Positions 45,331 through 54,395 of a stretch of 64,000 nucleotides of DNA are shown here, piece by piece. The translations under genes and the position numbers were made by a program. Positions within the stretch are counted from its first letter, which is position 1. Each line of letters begins with the position of its first letter. The stretch covers positions 1-64,000 of the forward strand of contig PWKY01000033.1 in the NCBI GenBank assembly GCA_003560595.1, read 5' to 3'. This stretch comes from Thermoplasmata archaeon (lineage in GTDB: Archaea; Thermoplasmatota; Thermoplasmata; Halarchaeoplasmatales; Halarchaeoplasmataceae). A model generated the notes under the pieces. The model had not been told where the DNA came from, ran no database searches, and was given only the letters and a program-made list of their open reading frames with translations.

Positions 45331-46647
45331 TCAAGGCTCCAACCTACTGGTATCTCTGGGGAATAGTATCCCCTCTCTGATGTTATTCAGGTCCAGCAGC
45401 TGCTGTACGAAGCGGTCCAAGCCTAATCCGATGCCTCCGTGGGGCGGCATACCATATTTAAAGGTCTTAAGATAGGACTCAAAATCATCTGGGTCGAGTT
45501 CAAGTTCTTCCATCTGATTTATCAAGACATCGTACCTGTGTTCACGCTGACCTCCTGAAACCAACTCCTGTCCCTTGTATTCAAGGTCGAAATAAGTGGT
45601 GATAGATGGGTCGTAATCCTTCCTCATAGCATAGAAGGTGTTCTTTTTGAGATGGGTTGGAAATTCTGTGATAAAGAAAAAGTCAGTTCCGTATTTTTCT
45701 TTAACGTACTCGCCTAGCATCTTTTCTCCTTCAGTATCTACGCTCTTTTCGTCTTCCCATTCCTTTCCTAGCTCCTCGAGTATCTCTATACATTCGCTGT
45801 GAGGGATTTTCTTTATCGGATGCTCCGGAACTGTTACCTCTACTCCCAGCTTATCCAATTTATCAGAACCTTTTCGTTTAACGTACTTCAAAGAATGCTC
45901 TATCATATAACCGGTCATGTCCATTATATCGTCGGAGCTGTCGATGAAGGACATCTCAAAATCCAAGGAGATAAATTCCGAAGTGTGCCTTATGGTGTCG
46001 AAGTCTTCGGCCCTATAAGCTGGGGCGATCTCGTATACTCTTTCAAGACCGCCTCCCATGAGCATCTGTTTAAACAACTGAGGGCTTTGTGCCAAGTAGG
46101 CATCCCGGCCGTAATAATCAACGCTGAACAGTGTTGCTCCTCCCTCGGCACCGGCGGCAACTATCTTGGGGGTATTTATCTCTATGAACCCTTCGTTATG
46201 GAAGAATTCTCGTATACCTTCAAGAAGTAGATTGCGGACTTCAAATATCAATCTTTTTTCTTCTTTCCGCAGATCTAAAAAGCGGTTATCAAAACGTGTG
46301 TCCATCTCCGCATCGACTTTATCTATCACACCTAGAGGTAGTGGTTTTTCAGCAAAACTATCCACAACGACTGAGGTCGGTAGTATCTCGTAACCAAGGT
46401 CGGTTTGATCTGTGACCTGTTTTTTCCCTTCTATCTCTACAACGCTCTCCCGAGGTATGCTGACCATATCGTCGAATTCATCACCTACTTCCTTCTTAAC
46501 CAGTACTACCTGAAAGACTCCCATCCTGTCCCTTACTTTTAGGAATGCTACGCCTCCAAGGTTTTTAACCTCTTGAAGCCAACCGGCTAGCTTGCATTTC
46601 TCACCGTCCTCTAACTCCCTAACATCTGTGGAATATATACGTTTCAT
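45331..46647 (-). CDS. aspS: Aspartate--tRNA(Asp/Asn) ligase
   Basis: This 438-residue class IIb synthetase has an OB-fold anticodon domain, then motif 2 'APAYRAEDFDTIRHTSEF' and motif 3 'GGIGLGLDRFV' near the C terminus. It charges tRNA-Asp, and probably tRNA-Asn, since archaeal enzymes of this length are often nondiscriminating. A minus-strand TATA-like box 20-30 nt upstream makes the ATG leaderless. Confidence 0.95.
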   Translation of the reverse strand: MKRIYSTDVRELEDGEKCKLAGWLQEVKNLGGVAFLKVRDRMGVFQVVLVKKEVGDEFDDMVSIPRESVVEIEGKKQVTDQTDLGYEILPTSVVVDSFAEKPLPLGVIDKVDAEMDTRFDNRFLDLRKEEKRLIFEVRNLLLEGIREFFHNEGFIEINTPKIVAAGAEGGATLFSVDYYGRDAYLAQSPQLFKQMLMGGGLERVYEIAPAYRAEDFDTIRHTSEFISLDFEMSFIDSSDDIMDMTGYMIEHSLKYVKRKGSDKLDKLGVEVTVPEHPIKKIPHSECIEILEELGKEWEDEKSVDTEGEKMLGEYVKEKYGTDFFFITEFPTHLKKNTFYAMRKDYDPSITTYFDLEYKGQELVSGGQREHRYDVLINQMEELELDPDDFESYLKTFKYGMPPHGGIGLGLDRFVQQLLDLNNIREGILFPRDTSRLEP

Positions 46648-46734
46648 GAATTCCCAATTAAAACTAGCCCTATAAAAGCCTTTCAGGGGAACAAAAGTTA
46701 TAAATCACCGAATCAATTAATGTATATAGATAAC

Positions 46735-47058
46735 ATGGGAAAAAACAAATACGATATCAAGAGGGGTCACTTCAAGAACATCGAAGGGGATAAGTTAAAG
46801 GAGATCATGGAAAGATATTTTGGGGAGGTCGAAGAAAAAGATGGAAAGCTTTCTACAAAATACGGCGCCATCGATCACCTAGATATATGGGTCGAAGGTA
46901 GGACCGGATTGTGGGTGGATATAGAGATGAACGAAGACGTCGAGGACGATGTAGCTATGGATACCATAAGTAAATGGAATAAGTTCCTTTTAGAAACAAC
47001 CGGATTCAACGCTAAAAAACGTAGAGATAGAGCAAAGAAAAAGGCAAAATCCAAGTGA
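46735..47058 (+). CDS. DUF5611 family protein
   Basis: The 107-residue basic protein has 'DIKRGHFKNIEGDKLKEIM' and 'DHLDIWVEGRTGLWVDIEM', the DUF5611 pattern seen in Thermoplasmatota and relatives, plus a lysine-rich C-terminal tail. The role is unknown. I chose the ATG at 46735 because TTATAAAT at 46698-46705 is about 33 nt upstream. An earlier in-frame ATG at 46720 lies too close to that box. Confidence 0.8.
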   Translation: MGKNKYDIKRGHFKNIEGDKLKEIMERYFGEVEEKDGKLSTKYGAIDHLDIWVEGRTGLWVDIEMNEDVEDDVAMDTISKWNKFLLETTGFNAKKRRDRAKKKAKSK

Positions 47059-47232
47059 CCATGGTGGACTCGTTTTAGGATTTTTCCATCAACTTACGGA
47101 TGATACACATTTTTATATGTTTACCGAAGACCGAAGGATACGACCAAATACTTATCCGACCATCCTATTTATAATGGAAGACATAACTCATGACCAATTC
47201 GTTATGTCCTTAACTATAACAGTTGAATTGAT

Positions 47233-47715
47233 ATGATAATAGTCCGTTACAAACGTCCTCAAAAAGAAGCCCGTGAATGGGAGCATCGACTACTTTTAGA
47301 TACTGATGATATCATCATCTCTGACTTTGAATTCAAGCTTGAAAAACCCTTTTCACCCTTCGGAGAACCATTGATTTACAGCGGATACAAAGGGATGCTT
47401 TTTGACCATCTTGACAAATGGTATAACGTATTAGAGGTAAGGGATGAAAAGGGAGGATTCAAGGGATATTATTCAGATATTAGAACGCCGCCGGTGAGGA
47501 TCGAAAACGGTTACGAGGCACTCGATCTTATATTGGACGTCTGGGTTTATCCCGATGGAAAGTATGTGATCCTTGACCAAGACGAATTTAAACAAAATGT
47601 ACTCCCAAATAATCTGAAGGAAGCGGCCCTTCTGACCTTAGATAAATTAAAAAACAAGATAGTTGATGAAGGGTATCCTCCCTCATGGGTAAGGAGAATA
47701 AAAGATGAATTATGA
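47233..47715 (+). CDS. DUF402 domain phosphatase-like protein
   Basis: The 160-residue protein carries the DUF402/FomD-like fold, with 'GYYSDIRTPPVRIENG', 'LDLILDVWVYPDGK' and 'ILDQDEFKQN' holding metal-binding acidic residues. Relatives hydrolyse nucleoside di- or triphosphates and act on RNA-derived substrates. The start is an ATG preceded by 'GAATTGAT'. It lies 370 nt upstream of orc1/cdc6. Confidence 0.82.
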   Translation: MIIVRYKRPQKEAREWEHRLLLDTDDIIISDFEFKLEKPFSPFGEPLIYSGYKGMLFDHLDKWYNVLEVRDEKGGFKGYYSDIRTPPVRIENGYEALDLILDVWVYPDGKYVILDQDEFKQNVLPNNLKEAALLTLDKLKNKIVDEGYPPSWVRRIKDEL

Positions 47716-47864
47716 TAGAGGTCAAGACTTCCACTTGAAATTGAAGAGTTCAACTAGAGGGATATGGAAAAAACGGCGCCGAAATGGTCATTCATTTAAA
47801 AGAATATAAACAAATATATCCTAATGAGTATGGTATTACTATAAAAACCTATATAAAGCGTCAT

Positions 47865-47893
47865 ACAAACCCCTTATATTTCTACTCATGAAG
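47865..47893 (-). repeat. ORB-like site, inverted
   Basis: On the minus strand the element ends AGAAATATAAGGGGTTTG, resembling the AAACxAAGGGG half of archaeal origin recognition boxes. It faces the better match at 48027-48050 across about 150 nt. Confidence 0.35.
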
Positions 47894-48026
47894 TTCACCA
47901 GGGAACGTCTGACGAAAGGTTTTTTAATAGCACCTATAATCTACAGAGCCCAAAACCTAATTCATGTCGAGGGGAAATAACCTTGGGCAAAAATGCAATC
48001 TTGAACTATTTGCAAGCCTAGGTATA

Positions 48027-48050
48027 TCTCCACATGAAATGAAGGGGTCG
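48027..48050 (+). repeat. ORB-like site
   Basis: TCCACATGAAATGAAGGGGT resembles the published ORB consensus with its TCCA...GAAA...GGGGT blocks, one base shorter in the centre. It is 40 nt before the orc1/cdc6 ATG. Confidence 0.45.
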
Positions 48051-48087
48051 TTTGGAACATACGCGATAAATATCTGGGGAGATATAA

Positions 48088-49377
48088 ATGGAACCGAACA
48101 TATTCACAACATACATGCAATCCAAGACGGTTTTCAAAGGTAACAAGGACATACTCAGGCCTACCTATATTCCAGAACAATTACCTCACAGAGAGGATTA
48201 TATCAATGATATGGCATCGATCATGGTCACTGCACTCAGGGGCAACCGCCCTTCAAACGTGCTGATATTTGGAAAAACCGGTACAGGTAAAACGGCCGTT
48301 GTTAGATATCTTGAAAGGGAAGTTGAAAGACTAAAAAAAGAGGATCTCGATAGTGAATTTGAATACGAATTCGATGAATTCAACGTTGAAAGAGTAAAGT
48401 ACGTATACATAAACTGCGAAGTAGTAGATACCCACTACGGCGTTATGAAAAATATCGGTAATAAATTTATGAACGAATGGAGTGAACAGATACCCTTTAC
48501 CGGTTGGCCCATGGAGAAAGTTTATGAATCACTCAAAGAAAGGATAGACGAAGAACCACGCGTAGTGGTTATCATATTGGACGAACTAGACAAATTGGTA
48601 TCAAAAAGTGGTGACAGTGTTTTGTACCACTTATCAAAGATCAACTCGGAATTAAAACAAAGTAAAGTTAGCCTTATAGGTATATCGAACAACCTTAAGT
48701 TCACCGAGTTCTTGGACCCACGTGTAAGGAGTAGGCTAGGTGAAGAGAAATTGATCTTCCCTCCCTACAACGCAGACCAATTAAAAGACATACTTTCAGA
48801 ACGTGTTGAAAGAGCATTCAAATCCGATGAAGTGATGTCAGATGATGTCGTAGCCCTTTGTGCAGCTCTTGCAGCCCAAGAACACGGCGATGCTCGTCGG
48901 GCCCTAGACCTTTTAAGGGTTGCTACTGAGATCGCAGAAAGGGAACAATGTCCATCTGTAGATACAAATCACGTTTACAAAGCTAAAAACAAAATAGAAC
49001 AGGACTGTGTTCGAGAAGCGGTGATCACCCTTCCAACTCATTCAAAAAATGTGATGTATGCCATATTGTTGAGCAGGGTCAACGGTTTCAAAAAACTGAC
49101 CACGGGAGAAGTCTATGCAGCCTACAAAGAGATATCTATCGTCTCAGGCATGGATCCCCTGACCCAGCGAAGGATCACCGATATAATTTCAGAGTTAGAT
49201 ATGTTAGGCCTGGTCAATGCCAGGGTTAAATCCTTTGGTAGAAGGGGTCGTACTAAAGAGATCCAGCCGAGCGTTCCTGAGTTAGAAACGATACGTACGA
49301 TAGAACAAGATGAAAACATAGTTCCTGTAAAGACGCTTAGGACATTCGAAGAGCCGCGGCAGATGAAGCTTATTTAG
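48088..49377 (+). CDS. Orc1/Cdc6 replication initiator
   Basis: The 429-residue initiator has an AAA+ core with Walker A 'GKTGTGKTAVV' near 61, Walker B 'VVIILDELDKLV' near 160 and sensor 2 'DARRALDLLRVA' near 274, and a C-terminal winged helix. It binds origin DNA and loads MCM, which is encoded 9 kb away. GGGGAG lies before the ATG with a short spacer. The stop is TAG and the end overlaps the convergent signal peptidase gene. Confidence 0.95.
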   Translation: MEPNIFTTYMQSKTVFKGNKDILRPTYIPEQLPHREDYINDMASIMVTALRGNRPSNVLIFGKTGTGKTAVVRYLEREVERLKKEDLDSEFEYEFDEFNVERVKYVYINCEVVDTHYGVMKNIGNKFMNEWSEQIPFTGWPMEKVYESLKERIDEEPRVVVIILDELDKLVSKSGDSVLYHLSKINSELKQSKVSLIGISNNLKFTEFLDPRVRSRLGEEKLIFPPYNADQLKDILSERVERAFKSDEVMSDDVVALCAALAAQEHGDARRALDLLRVATEIAEREQCPSVDTNHVYKAKNKIEQDCVREAVITLPTHSKNVMYAILLSRVNGFKKLTTGEVYAAYKEISIVSGMDPLTQRRITDIISELDMLGLVNARVKSFGRRGRTKEIQPSVPELETIRTIEQDENIVPVKTLRTFEEPRQMKLI

Positions 49378-50251
49378 GATCGGGAGGGCGTTTAAAGTAA
49401 TCATTGTCGAAAGGTTCGTCCTTCCCATCTTCTTTTTTCCACTTAGAATAAATATGTTCAACTACAAATGGCCCGACTATCAATAGAGTCAAGGAGATAC
49501 CAAGATTGTACCAGCTGTTGTTGGGAACCTCTTCAGTTTTCCCCATATAAAGTAACTTCATGATCCCAAACCATGGTAATTGTCCCCTAGCAACACCGAT
49601 TATCCATTCATCTCTCACCGGAGCACGACATATGTTTGTAGCCTGATCATACCTTCCGGTTCCATCTGCACCTATGTTATTATCCCCCATGGTAATATAT
49701 CCGGATTGCTTCCTGGCTTCGTCGTCTAAAAGATTGCTTAGATTTATATCGATACGAACGTCTTGGAATCCATAATCGAAAATGTAAACCGAGCCGGTAA
49801 GATCGTACCATCTGTCACCCTGCGAGGTAGTCCAATCGGTACCGTATTGAAGCTGCTTTAGTTCAGGGATATCAAATGAATCTCCTGTGGTCTAGTTCAA
49901 TTCTAAATAAACTATCGGTCTATGGATGATCGGAGTTCTATCTAAATTTCCCATAGGTCTATAAATTATCACATCGCCATATTGTCCGTATCTACTATAA
50001 TCGTTGGCCCTGCCTTCCACATAGGATACTACTTCGACCCGAGCATTATCCCTAACAAGAACGATATCCCCAGTATCTATTATTCCAACGGTACTCCGTT
50101 GAGAATGACTCATGCTCGAAGATTCTATCACGACCATAGGCGGCCATATACCGGTGTAAGCATATAATGAAGCTAGTATTATCCCGAGAATTACTAGGGA
50201 AACGAGGATTTCTCTCCCTATTGTAAAGAGTTCTTCATTCCAATCGTCCAT
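49370..50251 (-). pseudogene. Signal peptidase I (ER type) interrupted by in-frame TAG
   Basis: The full frame encodes an S26B-type signal peptidase. The first part holds a membrane helix, the nucleophile Ser in 'VIESSSMSHSQ' and the His in 'PIIHRPIVYL', replacing the bacterial Lys. TAG at 49892-49894 then stops it. The frame continues without shift for 67 codons and through 'GYITMGDNNIGADG', which carries the acidic residues, 'WIIGVARGQLPWFG', and a final helix. One base change from GAG would explain it. It is either a nonsense mutation, a readthrough gene or an assembly error. Confidence 0.75.
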
Positions 50252-50283
50252 GCTATTCAACCGATCGATGCCGACCTATATGA

Positions 50284-50850
50284 TCATTCATTTCTTTCTG
50301 GTAAAAATCCGGTCCTTATCAATTCAAGAGATATCTTTTCGATACCTTTGTGGATATCTTCGATCCTTTTACCACCTGTACAAACCACTTTTCCCGAACC
50401 GAAGAACAACATCACCAATCGAGGTTCTTCCATCCTGAATACCAAGCCGGGAAATTGCTCAGGTTCATACTCGATCCTTTCAAGTCCCAAGGATATGGCT
50501 ACCGAATTTAAATTCAAAGGATGGCCGAGGTCGGTGGTTGCCACTATGTTTTGCACGGTGACCTCGGGTTCGTCTAACACTGCTTGGTTTTCTTTGGAAA
50601 GGACCTCTTTTAGATATTCAACGGTCTTGTCTATCTGTTCAGTTTTCGTGGCACCGGTACAGACCATCTTACCGCTTCTAAATATGAGTACCGAAGTTCT
50701 GAGTCCCCTTTCGCGTACACGATAAATTACTCCCCTGAACTTCTCTGGATCATATTCTGAACCCTCAAGTATTTCATGAACTTCGTCCAAATCGAATGAT
50801 TCTCCCAATGTGGCAGAGGCCACTACATTTTCTACATTTATATCTGTCAT
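50284..50850 (-). CDS. tbp: TATA-box binding protein
   Basis: The 188-residue saddle has two direct repeats, each with 'YDPEKFRGVIYR' or 'YEPEQFPGLVFRM' followed by 'LIFRSGKMVCTGA' or 'LFFGSGKVVCTGG'. It positions RNA polymerase at the TATA boxes seen throughout the window. It is preceded by an AT-rich promoter and converges with nothing. The next minus-strand gene, the signal peptidase, starts 33 nt past its stop. Confidence 0.96.
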   Translation of the reverse strand: MTDINVENVVASATLGESFDLDEVHEILEGSEYDPEKFRGVIYRVRERGLRTSVLIFRSGKMVCTGATKTEQIDKTVEYLKEVLSKENQAVLDEPEVTVQNIVATTDLGHPLNLNSVAISLGLERIEYEPEQFPGLVFRMEEPRLVMLFFGSGKVVCTGGKRIEDIHKGIEKISLELIRTGFLPERNE

Positions 50851-51026
50851 ATTTTTCCCACCTTTTTGGGATTTTTTTGAACGAGAAATAATATACTTCC
50901 CGTATCTTTTTTTATCTATATCAATCGCCTATCGATTCACCATTTATAAAGGTTCGCTTAATTTCCCGCAAAAAATCAACATCGAAATACGAAAGAATGA
51001 TAAGTAAGTTTACTATTTCGTTTTTG

Positions 51027-51623
51027 ATGAACAGACCTAGTGTTGACGAATATTTCATGGCCATGGCAGAATTAGTCGCCGAGCGTTCTACATGTTTAAG
51101 AAGAAAGGTCGGAGCGGTGTTGGTTAAGAACAAGATGGTGCTGAGTACAGGTTACAACGGTGCCCCTAAAGGCCTTTCACACTGTGAAGAACTTGGTGGT
51201 TGTATAAGGCAGGGAGAAATACATCCGCCTTACCTTGATATATTTATAGAAGAATTTTCCGACAAATATGGTATCAATAACAAAGATGAGGCAGTAGAAA
51301 AGATCAACTTCTTTCCCAAAAAAGGTGATGTAACCCCTTCGGGTTACCGGCATGAATTGTGTAGAGCTGTTCATGCAGAACAGAACGCGGTTATCCAAGC
51401 GGCGGTATCGGGTATATCTATCAAAGGAAGCACCATATACTGCACAACTTACCCATGTGTGGTTTGCACTAAGATGCTGATAAACTCCGAAGTCAAGAAG
51501 ATAATCTACGATAGTGAGTACAAGGATCCACTATCTGAGAACATGTTAAAACAGAGTGATATAGAAATCCAGCGGTTCAAAGCAAAAAGCAAACAAAAGA
51601 ACATATCTGAATATTTTTCATAA
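51027..51623 (+). CDS. dCMP deaminase
   Basis: This zinc enzyme deaminates dCMP to dUMP for thymidylate synthesis. The zinc residues lie in '[12 protein letters not shown]' and 'YPCVVCTKM'. Before the HAE motif the protein carries a roughly 40-residue insertion, '[15 protein letters not shown]' onwards, as in many archaeal and ComEB-like members. The ATG at 51027 gives the family N terminus '[14 protein letters not shown]'. A frame-mate ATG at 50997 with a weak GAAAGA is the alternative. The length is 198. Confidence 0.88.
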   Translation: MNRPSVDEYFMAMAELVAERSTCLRRKVGAVLVKNKMVLSTGYNGAPKGLSHCEELGGCIRQGEIHPPYLDIFIEEFSDKYGINNKDEAVEKINFFPKKGDVTPSGYRHELCRAVHAEQNAVIQAAVSGISIKGSTIYCTTYPCVVCTKMLINSEVKKIIYDSEYKDPLSENMLKQSDIEIQRFKAKSKQKNISEYFS

Positions 51624-51649
51624 ATATAAAAAAAGAAAGGGGTTGGTAT

Positions 51650-51811
51650 CTATAGGCTGAGTGCGTCTACAGGACATACCTCAACGCAATTTCCGCAGTC
51701 TATGCAGTCATCACTGATGACAGCTATGTCTTCTATTGTGATTGCATCAACCGGGCACTCAGGCTCACATTGTCCACAAGCGATACACGCTTCATCTACA
51801 TTTACGACCAT
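51650..51811 (-). CDS. 2[4Fe-4S] ferredoxin, 53 residues
   Basis: This gene is too short for standard length filters. The product has two complete cluster motifs, '[12 protein letters not shown]' and '[12 protein letters not shown]', so it carries two [4Fe-4S] clusters for low-potential electron transfer. It ends in TAG. A second, slightly longer ferredoxin gene lies 48 nt upstream in the same direction, so the pair is probably one unit. Confidence 0.93.
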   Translation of the reverse strand: MVVNVDEACIACGQCEPECPVDAITIEDIAVISDDCIDCGNCVEVCPVDALSL

Positions 51812-51859
51812 TGTTATCACGAACATCCGATTATATCGTGATATATATCCTTTTTCCCT

Positions 51860-52027
51860 TTAAAGCGATAGTGCATCGACGGGACAAACTGCAACACAGT
51901 CTCCTATGTCATCACATTTGGACTCGTCTACCTCTGCTACATCCCCTAGGCTCAATGCATCAACAGGACATGCTTCAATGCAAAGGCCACAGGCTATACA
52001 TTTATCTTCATCTATTTTGACTACCAT
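51860..52027 (-). CDS. Ferredoxin, 55 residues, second cluster missing one cysteine
   Basis: The first motif, 'CIACGLCIEACP', is complete. The second reads 'CDDIGDCVAVCP', where the middle Cys is Ile, so this site probably carries a [3Fe-4S] cluster or none. The start ATG has GGTGAT upstream. The two neighbouring ferredoxins share the layout 'MVVxxDE' and 'CPVDALSL' and look like an old duplication. It is followed by the 53-residue ferredoxin gene. Confidence 0.9.
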   Translation of the reverse strand: MVVKIDEDKCIACGLCIEACPVDALSLGDVAEVDESKCDDIGDCVAVCPVDALSL

Positions 52028-52062
52028 TTTATCACCTTAGTTGATAGATATAATGGTATAAA

Positions 52063-53352
52063 TCATTTATCCTGCTTCTTTTTCCATCTTTTACGGTAAT
52101 AGATCATCAAAACCGCCGCTAGTAGTGTGCCCATGATCAAATATACATAGGGGGGTCTAAACAAAGCCTCTGTTGAAGATAAAGGGGGTATATGTTGAAG
52201 TTCCTTCATCCTCTGGGCTGCTAATTCATCGCACACAGGCATCATCTCTATGGTTTCTGAACCGGTGGCTTGTACGAATATTTTACTCGCATAAGTACCG
52301 CCCATCTCATGGGCAACAAAGAAGTTTAGATCGGGTGAATACCACCATGTGCCGTATAAAGCTGGTAGATCTTCTACATCAACGATATACATCAAATAAT
52401 CGCTAGGACGAACATCTACCCTTCTTTCGTCTGCTAATTCCATAGGTTCCCATGTTCCGATATCAAATTCAGTATGCACAGAAACTTCGGTTTCTTCTAT
52501 TATACCATCGTGAGAGCCTTCCAGATCTAGATCGGAATCCTCCCAATATATCGGAAATTCTATGGCATCGTGCTCGTCTAGCATCTTCTGTTCTTGTGAT
52601 TCAGGCAGGCCTCTTATGTTAAATACTCCTCCATAGACGCCTTCCATCACTGCAGATGTCGTCTTAGTAAAGTTCGTTTCGCTCTCTTCATCCTTGCTTA
52701 ACAGATCCAACGCTTCGTCGAATTCAAAAAACAAGGAAAGCATACGGTTCCCATTTAAATAAACATCTACATCTTCGTAATAGATAGAAAGATCTGTTCC
52801 ATCCTCTTCAAAAAAAGATGCGTTCGTAGCTTGAAATCTACCTCTATAATTCCACTTTGAAGTTATCTCGATACTATGAAGAGTCATATTGCTTTTATAA
52901 AAAAACATATCCATGGTAAGCTCATTGGTATAATGTATATGCCCTTCACCTGCCATTATCCTTCTTTCTAATGGATAATCCGATTCCATATCATGTACAC
53001 CCTCCGCGATGGCATCACCCTCTGCATGATATTCAATCGTTGAGTGAACTCCTCCACCACCTTGAACACGCAGATGGTAGGTATCTTCTTCAACCGCCAC
53101 GGTATGGATTATTTGATAATATCCTGCTTCGCCTTCGATCTCATGTTCCTTATGAGTATAACTATCAACGAAATCGTCCAAGTCAACGTTCATACCTGGA
53201 AAAAAGAAATTTACTACTTCCGCTTCATCTCCCATGGCCCATCTTTCACCTCTCTGCATAGGTTCGCTCCTTGCATTTAAAGGAAAAAATAACATGCACG
53301 AAAGCATAAAGACGATCAAAATCGTATTTAACTTTAGCCTGTCAACCATCAT
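52063..53352 (-). CDS. Secreted or membrane-anchored protein, unknown function
   Basis: The 429-residue protein has a signal peptide at about 1-28 ending near 'LNARSEP', a long acidic extracellular region rich in beta strands, and one C-terminal membrane helix near 400-420 followed by 'RKRWKKKQDK', a cytosolic anchor tail. No catalytic motif is recognised. It stands alone on the minus strand next to the ferredoxins. Confidence 0.72.
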   Translation of the reverse strand: MMVDRLKLNTILIVFMLSCMLFFPLNARSEPMQRGERWAMGDEAEVVNFFFPGMNVDLDDFVDSYTHKEHEIEGEAGYYQIIHTVAVEEDTYHLRVQGGGGVHSTIEYHAEGDAIAEGVHDMESDYPLERRIMAGEGHIHYTNELTMDMFFYKSNMTLHSIEITSKWNYRGRFQATNASFFEEDGTDLSIYYEDVDVYLNGNRMLSLFFEFDEALDLLSKDEESETNFTKTTSAVMEGVYGGVFNIRGLPESQEQKMLDEHDAIEFPIYWEDSDLDLEGSHDGIIEETEVSVHTEFDIGTWEPMELADERRVDVRPSDYLMYIVDVEDLPALYGTWWYSPDLNFFVAHEMGGTYASKIFVQATGSETIEMMPVCDELAAQRMKELQHIPPLSSTEALFRPPYVYLIMGTLLAAVLMIYYRKRWKKKQDK

Positions 53353-53445
53353 TTAGATAAAAGCATCACCTGGATATATTAGTCTTTGGGTATTCCGTAT
53401 GATCCACCGAAAAGATTTATTGCATCCATACATCATGAGAATTTC

Positions 53446-53907
53446 ATGCGACTGATACTCGATGAAAACCTTTCTATCGATGTTAGAGAAGAGATAAAAG
53501 ATATACAAAGCGTTGAAGAATACTTGGATGTGGATCAAAGCCACAAAGGTATATTAGACTTTGAATTAGTGGATATGATGGAAACCGAAGATATACTTGT
53601 GACAGGCGATTTAGAACTTCACCGTAATATGTTAAAAATCTGTAAAAAAAGTGTGTATTACGACATTCAAACCGATAACATACTCGAGGTACAGATAAAG
53701 GTACTATATTATCTCAAGGGATACTCAAAAAAGTGGATGGATAAGGAGAAAAACAATTTTGATGCGGTTTCCAATCCAAACACCCAACTCAGGAAAAGAT
53801 TCGAAGAGTTGAAAAAGGAGAACTCGGATCTGAAGGTTCGAGTCAACGTACTAGAGGGAAAACTCAAATCCGTTCTAAACACCGCCCGTTCTGCCCTTGA
53901 GGATTGA
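53446..53907 (+). CDS. PIN-like (DUF5615/Mut7-C type) protein with C-terminal coiled coil
   Basis: The 153-residue protein starts with 'RLILDENLSIDVREE' and has 'GILDFELVDMMETEDILVTGD', the acidic positions of a PIN-like RNase fold. The last 45 residues, with 'RKRFEELKKENSDLKVRV', form a coiled coil. The ATG at 53446 is leaderless behind 'AGATTTATTG' 24-33 nt upstream. The frame is open for 20 codons more, without support. It precedes the Lsm-like gene by 52 nt. Confidence 0.65.
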   Translation: MRLILDENLSIDVREEIKDIQSVEEYLDVDQSHKGILDFELVDMMETEDILVTGDLELHRNMLKICKKSVYYDIQTDNILEVQIKVLYYLKGYSKKWMDKEKNNFDAVSNPNTQLRKRFEELKKENSDLKVRVNVLEGKLKSVLNTARSALED

Positions 53908-53959
53908 TCCTTCGGAAAATTATATGTAGAAGAAGATGCATATTATTAAAGTGATTGAT

Positions 53960-54385
53960 ATGTTAGGGAGCTTACTCGAAAAGAAGTTAAAAGAGCTGAA
54001 GGGCACCACCCTGTTAGTCGTGATGGACGACGGCATAGCCTTCGCTGGTAAACTGGTAGAATTTGACAAAACCACCATCGTTCTACATGAAGTTTATCAG
54101 GGATCCGCCATGAAGATAAGCTGGGGGGACGTTTCGTCAGATAATAAAGAAGATATCAAAGAAACCCTTAGAAAAGGTGGTAAATATGGGTTCGTCGACT
54201 GGACATCAGTTGCACTAAAAGAACTCTATATCAGTGTTGATCACGTATCAAGGATATGGCCTTGGGAACTCAAGTCAAAAGAAGAAAGAGTAGAAACGCC
54301 GCTTCAGTCCGAACCGATCTACTATAAAGATCAGGTTGAAGTTAACAGAGCCATGGGCATGGATATGCCTGATTCTCCGTTCTAA
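53960..54385 (+). CDS. Lsm/Sm-like protein with C-terminal extension
   Basis: The 141-residue protein has an Sm-type fold in its first 60 residues, 'LKGTTLLVVMDDGIAFAGKL' then 'FDKTTIVLHEVYQG', corresponding to Sm1, and a long C-terminal extension containing 'ISVDHVSRIWPWE'. Sm-like proteins bind U-rich RNA as rings. The ATG at 53960 is preceded by AGTGATTGAT. The neighbours are a PIN-like protein and Nop5, so RNA processing is plausible. Confidence 0.72.
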   Translation: MLGSLLEKKLKELKGTTLLVVMDDGIAFAGKLVEFDKTTIVLHEVYQGSAMKISWGDVSSDNKEDIKETLRKGGKYGFVDWTSVALKELYISVDHVSRIWPWELKSKEERVETPLQSEPIYYKDQVEVNRAMGMDMPDSPF

Positions 54386-54395
54386 ATACGTTGAC

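Larger units (their letters stand above)
47716..48087. other. Candidate replication origin region
   Basis: This 372-nt gap ahead of orc1/cdc6 has no gene. It holds an ORB-like sequence at 48027-48050, with TCCACATGAAATGAAGGGGT as the core, and an inverted relative at 47865-47893. The latter, on the minus strand, reads 'TCATGAGTAGAAATATAAGG' followed by GGTTTG. AT-rich sequence lies around 47795-47850. Archaeal origins commonly lie upstream of orc1/cdc6 and carry inverted ORB sites, but this is inferred from motif likeness only. Confidence 0.45.

Noticed and set aside
49892-49894. TAG in the signal peptidase gene read as pyrrolysine
   Set aside because: TAG ends many genes in the window and no pyrrolysine genes are visible, so I treat it as a stop, pending a whole-genome check.
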